A DNA stretch of 64,000 nt from Clonostachys chloroleuca (lineage: Eukaryota > Ascomycota > Sordariomycetes > Hypocreales > Bionectriaceae). Of the stretch, positions 59,237 through 64,000 are shown piece by piece. The stretch covers positions 3,100,001-3,164,000 of the forward strand of contig JBANAY010000001.1 in NCBI GenBank assembly GCA_037952775.1, in the 5' to 3' direction. Every line of letters starts with the position of its first letter. Positions within the stretch are counted from its first letter, which is position 1. The position numbers were made by a program, and so were the translations under genes. Under the pieces are notes generated by a model that saw nothing but the letters and a program-made list of their open reading frames with translations, did not search any database and was not told where the DNA came from.

Positions 59237-60354
59237 ATGGCGGCGGAATTGAAGCAGGGCCGTCGTCGGACAAACAGCAGCGCTGTCCCCATCGGCCGCA
59301 ACGGCCATGCGCGAGGAGCGTCGGTGCAGGTCCAGCCAAAGTCGAGTCACACATCAGACGAGTTCCTCAGACCGTTCCTCGCACCGGGCTTCGACCCGGC
59401 CTCCTTCTTGAATTCCACCCTGCCGCCGCTGCAGCGGTCGGCGGCAACGAGCACAGAGAGTTCCGGTGTTGCTGAACTGTCAACACAGGCCCAGACCCTG
59501 ATCAACCAGCTCAACGCCCACACTTCAAGGCTGTCTACCACACTGACATCGTTGACCGATGATATCCTACGGAGTGGGAGCAGGCTGGCCTACGAGGTGG
59601 AGCTGCTACGTGGAGAGACCCTGAGTCTTTCGGAGACCATGCACGACACCCTTCAGGAGGACATTGAGAAGTTCGTGCCCGGGGGCTTGAAGGCTGCTAA
59701 GGAGGAGAGGAAAGAAGGAGCATCGGATGACGGCCGTGGGAGCCCGACATCAGAGACGGCGGAGGAGGAGGCAGACATCGTCGAAGATGCAGGGGACCCG
59801 CCCTATGTCAAGCAGCTACAGACCCTCACACTGGTACGCGAGCGCCTGGAGGCTGTCATCAGAACGTTTGGGGATGCGATGGAGTTTGTGTTCCCCCCTC
59901 AGAGCTCTCGGTCAGCAGCTCCTTTCTTTCCGTGTCTGCGCCGGAACCGGGATCCCAGCAGCAGAGCTCTGAGGACAAGGGCCAGGAGGTGCTTAGGAAG
60001 CTACGAGAGGAAATCTCAAATTTATTACTGCGATCTGAGGACCCCGTGGATGGGATCGCAAAGGCTGCTGAGAGGATCGAGGGGTTGAAGCTCCTGACTA
60101 CGGTGTGGAAGGGGACATCCGAGGAGAATGGAAGAAATAAGTTTATTGAAAGCCTGGCGAAGATGGTCGAGGATAGACACCGCGAACTAATGAGAGATAT
60201 GGACCCGGGGACCAGGAAGGATGGCAAGCTGGAGGGATCGAGGGCACGGAAGGGCAGCGTCACGAGGGATGCTGCTGTAGCTGGGGAATCAAAAACAATG
60301 CCGGGCGGATTTGGTCTTCTTACTCAACTGCAACGGCTGCGAAATGGTATTTAA
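59237..60354 (+). CDS. COG7-like Golgi tethering protein (tentative), one-base frameshift
   Basis: Mostly helical protein of 372 residues after correction of one base. The N-terminus is basic and disordered, then DEFLRPFLAPGFDPASFLNSTL, which resembles the start of conserved oligomeric Golgi subunits, COG7 best. Next is a coiled-coil region TLINQLNAHTSRLSTTLTSLTDDILRSGSRLAYEVELLRGE, an acidic loop, and a second helical part with LRKLREEISNLLLRSEDP. The frame switches at a C6 run (59893-59898); adding one base gives an exact 373-codon frame. The ATG at 59237 is the first in frame. COG7 is a family-level guess; it could be another helical tether. Confidence 0.6.
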
Positions 60355-61170
60355 GACGAGAAACATAGCGAATGGGTTCCATCCACACGAGCTTCACCCT
60401 TACACTCTAAACAGGGAAAAGTATACATACCGGTATATTAGAAAACCAGTATCATTGTCTACTGTCGCCTGTATGCAGATATATATTTGAGGAACATTAG
60501 ACAATGTATCGCGGATTTCATCACTGCTGTCTAACTTCGGAAAGAAATCTCACTTTTCAATCTTGCCTAGTATTGTCAGCTCATTCATCGTTCGGACAAC
60601 ATTGTGATGAATACGACCCACAATTCTGAGCTGCGGACACGGATATCCCACAATTGTTTCTGACTGGCTTTTGGTAGGTCCCACAATTGCTCTTACTGGC
60701 AGCCTACGCTTTTGGTAGGCGGTGAGGTGGCCCAAGGAAATCAACCTGCGACATTCGCGATGGTTTTGAATAGCAGCTATGGAGGGCGGCGATGAGAAAT
60801 AGGAATAAATGCTACAACCTTTGTCATTGTGAATAGAGGGACAATTAGATACACATATATTTTTTTTTGTGCGCAAATCCAAGGTTTATTGTTCCTTTGG
60901 CGTGCTGCGCATACTCCTCCCATCTTACTGCCGGCCTAGCGCACGGGCTGCCCTGGCGCTTGTCCTGCGCTTGGGCTCTTCCGTTCGGCTACTTACGTCG
61001 TAGCAATAATAAGTCTTCCAATTCTCCTGCTCACACTCCGCGCAATCAACACCACAGACCTCTTGATACTCGCCAACGATCACCAGTTGGCCATACTCTT
61101 AAACCTCATCATTGGATTCTATCTTCTTAGTTTCTACTACTTTCCCACTCGCCTGATCGAGAAACTCATC
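60355..61170. other. Intergenic, COG7-like to Sds3-like
   Basis: About 815 bases with no supported gene; AT-rich near 60.4-60.55 kb, pyrimidine-rich just before the next ATG. Confidence 0.5.
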
Positions 61171-62837
61171 ATGGCCGCCAATACTGCGGCCGTTCCCTCT
61201 GTCGTGGGCGGCAGGCCTGAACGACGCTCCCCTCCCCCGACAGCCTCCCAATCCAAGCGAGACCGCAAACGCCAGGTCCTCCTTGATAGACTTGCAGCAA
61301 TGAACGAGAAATTCCAGCGAGACCGAGATACCACCTACCGCGAGCAGCTCCAAAAGATCCAGCTCGATACCAACCTTGTCCAGCGCTTCGACCCTTACGA
61401 CCAGCGGGCGCTCGAGATCATCTCCGACTTACAAAAGGAACACAAAGAGAGCCAGGCTCCTACCGTCAACGCTGAGAATGCCAGAAGCCTGCTGGACATG
61501 GCTGGCCCCAAATTTCTAAGCTTCATTGAGGAGGTTGAAGACCTCATTGAGGTCCGCGATTTTCAGCTGACGCAGTCCAAGGTTTGTCCGCTCAGCGAGT
61601 GTGCCCACTCGAGCCAGCCAATTCACTAACATGCCCGACCATCTAGAATGAATTTGACTTCCGAGCTCAACAATACAAAAATGTTCATGCCTACAAGGTC
61701 GAGACTGCTAAGCGCGAGCACAACGCTTTGACCAGCACTCTCCGCGACCGCCTCATCAATACCCTGACACACAAGAAGAACAGACTGAATCGCGAGAAAG
61801 AAGTCTTGGAGATCAACGACTCCAACGCTCTTCTACTCAACCCAAACCAATTCAGCATTACCAACCCTTCCAGCCCTGGCGGTGCTCACGGAAAACGAGC
61901 GACCAGGCTCCGCAAAGATGCCGAAGATCTCCACATGTATTCCGACAACAAGAAGAGAAAGCGCAACGGCGGCGAAGATGATGGCTCTCCGGCGCCTACA
62001 CGCAGGGCTCTGGATCCCAATTCTACCACTCCCCTCTGGCAGTCGGAGAAGGCCCGAGCCGCTGCTAAGCAGAACGGCCCGATCTACAGCATCGACAAAC
62101 TCTTCACTGACAAGGAGCTGTCTCTCCACTATAACAACGCCGCCCTGGCGGCTCACCAATATATCCTCCGTAACAGACTCAACGGCAACGGATCATCGCC
62201 AGATGATAGTGACTCTGGCAATGGTGACGATCACGGCGATGACGAGGTTTCTGCCCCTATGATGGAGCGCCAGGTCTCACACGCTACTAGAAGTACACGT
62301 GGAGCCGCGAACCATAACTTTGTGGATGACAAGATCTTGGGAATCGAGGGAATTGCCAATTTCGAAATCCCAGCAAATTTGGATCTTGTCCATGCTCTTG
62401 AGCCCCCCAAGATGCCGCCACCTGTCCCGCAGCAATACCTCAAGGCATATCCCAGAAGCTCTGACCAGAACTTCCCCGTTCCTCTTGCCCAGGACGATAT
62501 TTCTTCGGATTTGTCGCTCATGAACTACCTGAAGCAATACGATCATGCCCACAAAGCTGGGGCTCATCTCGATGTATCTTCAGGGTTCCGCAGGGTTCTC
62601 GAGGCCGTCTCGACTCCCTACCATCAAGGACGATTCGTCGCATTCACTAGCGCGCCTCGAGAGGACCCCGAGGTATTCCACGACACGCTTCACCTGCCAG
62701 TCTCAAGTCTACGTGATCACCCAAGTCCCAAAGTTGGTTCGTACTCGGCAGCCCCGATGAGCCGACAGAGCAGTCTCGGCGGAACGGCCATGAGCCGCAG
62801 TGGCAGCACGAGAGGTCGAGGAAGCCGACGAAACTAA
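61171..62837 (+). CDS. Sds3-like subunit of Rpd3 histone deacetylase complex
   Basis: Sds3/BRMS1-family scaffold of the large Rpd3/Sin3 deacetylase complex in the nucleus. Exons 61171-61581 and 61647-62837 give 533 residues. The coiled-coil Sds3 domain is evident: KRDRKRQVLLDRLAAMNEKF, FLSFIEEVEDLIEVRDFQLTQ, ALTSTLRDRLINTLTHKKNR. The fungal signature LLLNPNQFSITNPSSPGG follows, then a basic patch KRATRLRKDAEDL. The C-terminal half is disordered, with a DKLFTDKELSLHYNNAALAA helix and an Arg/Gly/Ser end. The frame extends upstream to a TTG but the first ATG is at 61171. Confidence 0.9.
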
Positions 62838-63801
62838 AATCCTCACATTCTTTTTATGGCGATATCTTCCGTGAACGAAATCCATGGACTGCATTTAATA
62901 GGCATATTTACCAGCACTGTCTCTACCATGATGAAATACCCCCGGCCAGGTTCTTTTTTGGAAACAGCCAACTGTGGCTTAGCATATTTGAAACTGAGAT
63001 GAAAGCTGAGACACACATATCTGAGCTTATGTATGTCTAGAGAATGAAGGAGTTAATAAAGGGATGGGCAAGGTTCTCAAGATCCCGTGGAGTTACAGGC
63101 ACCCTGGTATAACTTATTGGAATTGACGGACCATTCCAAAGCGAATGCATTTTTCATTTACTTTATCTCTTATACATGATAATTTGTTTTGAAATCTTCC
63201 CTCCAGATGTTGATGTGCATGCTAAAATACTGGCTGTAAACGGTTATTTGTATGTTCTGGATGGATGAAAGACGAGAATCACGGCCGCCCGAGCCAACAA
63301 CGAAGCCAATAATAAAATACACCCTTCTACTAGGCATTGATGTAAAAGTGATCAGACCCTATGCTGGAGCTGTCTTGGCTGAAATTAAGGGTTAAAGGCC
63401 AGCAGGAGGGGCATTGATTACACTTATAGACCAACCTTGATACTTTATTAAGAGCACACACCTACCGCTAGGCACATGCGTATAACTATCAATAACAGCG
63501 CGTTCTGCAAACAGCCACCGATATTTGCGCCGATACAAGGCAATTTGAGCGAAGGGCTGTGATGAAGCATGTGACTGGGGCTGAGGAGATCAATAGTTCG
63601 TTGATGTGATGGGTATACCTGCCTTACCGAGGTAGCCGTTCAAAGTCCCAAGTCTAATCTTTCCGTACCTATAGATCTGAAAATAAATTTTGCACAGCTA
63701 GATTTCTTCCCATCCCCTCTTTTCCTTAAGGCACCGCCCCCTCTTCTCATATCAAAGTCTGAGCTCACCAAGGGTGGTGATTGATTGCCCCTCCACACAT
63801 C
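62838..63801. other. Intergenic, Sds3-like to right-edge F-box fragment
   Basis: About 960 AT-rich bases without a supported gene; Sds3-like 3' UTR on the left. Confidence 0.5.
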
Positions 63802-64000
63802 ATGGCGTTATTCCCTCATGTTCCGATTGAAATAATTGACCAAGTCTTGCGTTTCATCCCAAGATCTGGGCTTCCAAACCTTTGCCTCGTCAATTCAGTC
63901 CCTACACCAATAGGCTGAGCGCTTTCTCTATTCCACGATTAAACTTCATTGGGACTATAACCATATCCCTCCAATTATTCTTCTTCTGCGGACTCTTCTC
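63802..64000 (+). pseudogene. F-box-like gene fragment, broken, runs off window
   Basis: Starting with ATG at 63802 the frame reads MALFPHVPIEIIDQVLRFIP, then LPNLCLVNS, the pattern of a fungal F-box. After LVNS the likely continuation AERFLYSTIKLHWDYNHIPP is in another frame and is also preceded by an in-frame TAG at 63911-63913. No intron of plausible size fits between. A frameshift plus a stop suggests a decayed copy. The window ends here, so an alternative gene structure further right cannot be excluded. Confidence 0.45.

Noticed and set aside
1..64000. CRISPR arrays, bacterial operons, rRNA or tRNA genes, transposase or reverse-transcriptase genes
   Set aside because: Scanned by eye without finding supporting motifs; the window is eukaryotic nuclear DNA. 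A tRNA or degraded transposon could still be missed without a dedicated search.

Overview
This window is nuclear DNA of a filamentous ascomycete (Pezizomycotina). The genes are single-copy eukaryotic housekeeping genes. They are split by short introns of about 50-80 nt with GTAAGT-like donors and RCTAAC-like branch sites, and are separated by 0.2-2.7 kb with pyrimidine-rich leaders. The class or genus cannot be fixed from the sequence alone. Intron boundaries below were chosen by hand from splice consensus, reading frame and remembered family conservation. No alignment was run.

Layout. 1-8 kb, plus strand: elongin C, lariat debranching enzyme DBR1, MOB1, and mitochondrial ATP synthase OSCP (ATP5). 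8.4-12.0 kb, minus: a large GH63-family glycosidase with nine exons, one apparently only 3 nt long. 12.8-18.55 kb: a two-gene block (FAD-dependent DAO-family oxidase and a Dal5-like MFS transporter) bracketed by two same-orientation copies of a roughly 55-bp sequence. 19.6-32 kb, plus: a cis-prenyltransferase (Rer2/DHDDS type), an ING-family PHD-finger protein, a leucine-rich F-box-like protein, and the V-ATPase a subunit. 32.2-35.1 kb, minus: the pre-mRNA 3'-end endonuclease YSH1/CPSF73, divergent from TAF4 (35.7-37.8 kb). 39.0-40.3 kb: a Nit2-type carbon-nitrogen hydrolase. 40.3-51.3 kb: an 11-kb stretch with no recognisable conserved gene, holding one plausible 61-residue ORF. 51.3-62.8 kb: ARPC5 (Arp2/3), an NDUFAF5-like methyltransferase (minus), AP-2 alpha adaptin, a YggS/PLPBP-family protein (minus), a COG7-like protein, and an Sds3-like Rpd3 complex subunit. 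The right edge carries an F-box-like fragment broken by a frameshift and a stop.

The genes do not form one pathway. They cover transcription and chromatin (TAF4, Sds3-like, ING, elongin C), RNA processing (DBR1, YSH1), membrane traffic and organelle acidification (AP-2 alpha, V-ATPase, COG7-like), mitochondria (OSCP, NDUFAF5-like), actin (ARPC5), mitotic exit/septation (MOB1) and glycan/dolichol metabolism. The FAD oxidase/MFS pair is the only segment that looks like an accessory cassette.

The most important caveat is that seven otherwise intact conserved genes (DBR1, MOB1, FAD oxidase, ING, F-box/LRR, YSH1, COG7-like) each switch reading frame at a G or C run of 5-6 nt, and each is put back in frame by one extra base there. 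This looks like homopolymer undercalling in the assembly rather than seven pseudogenes, so CDS coordinates for these genes span the defect.
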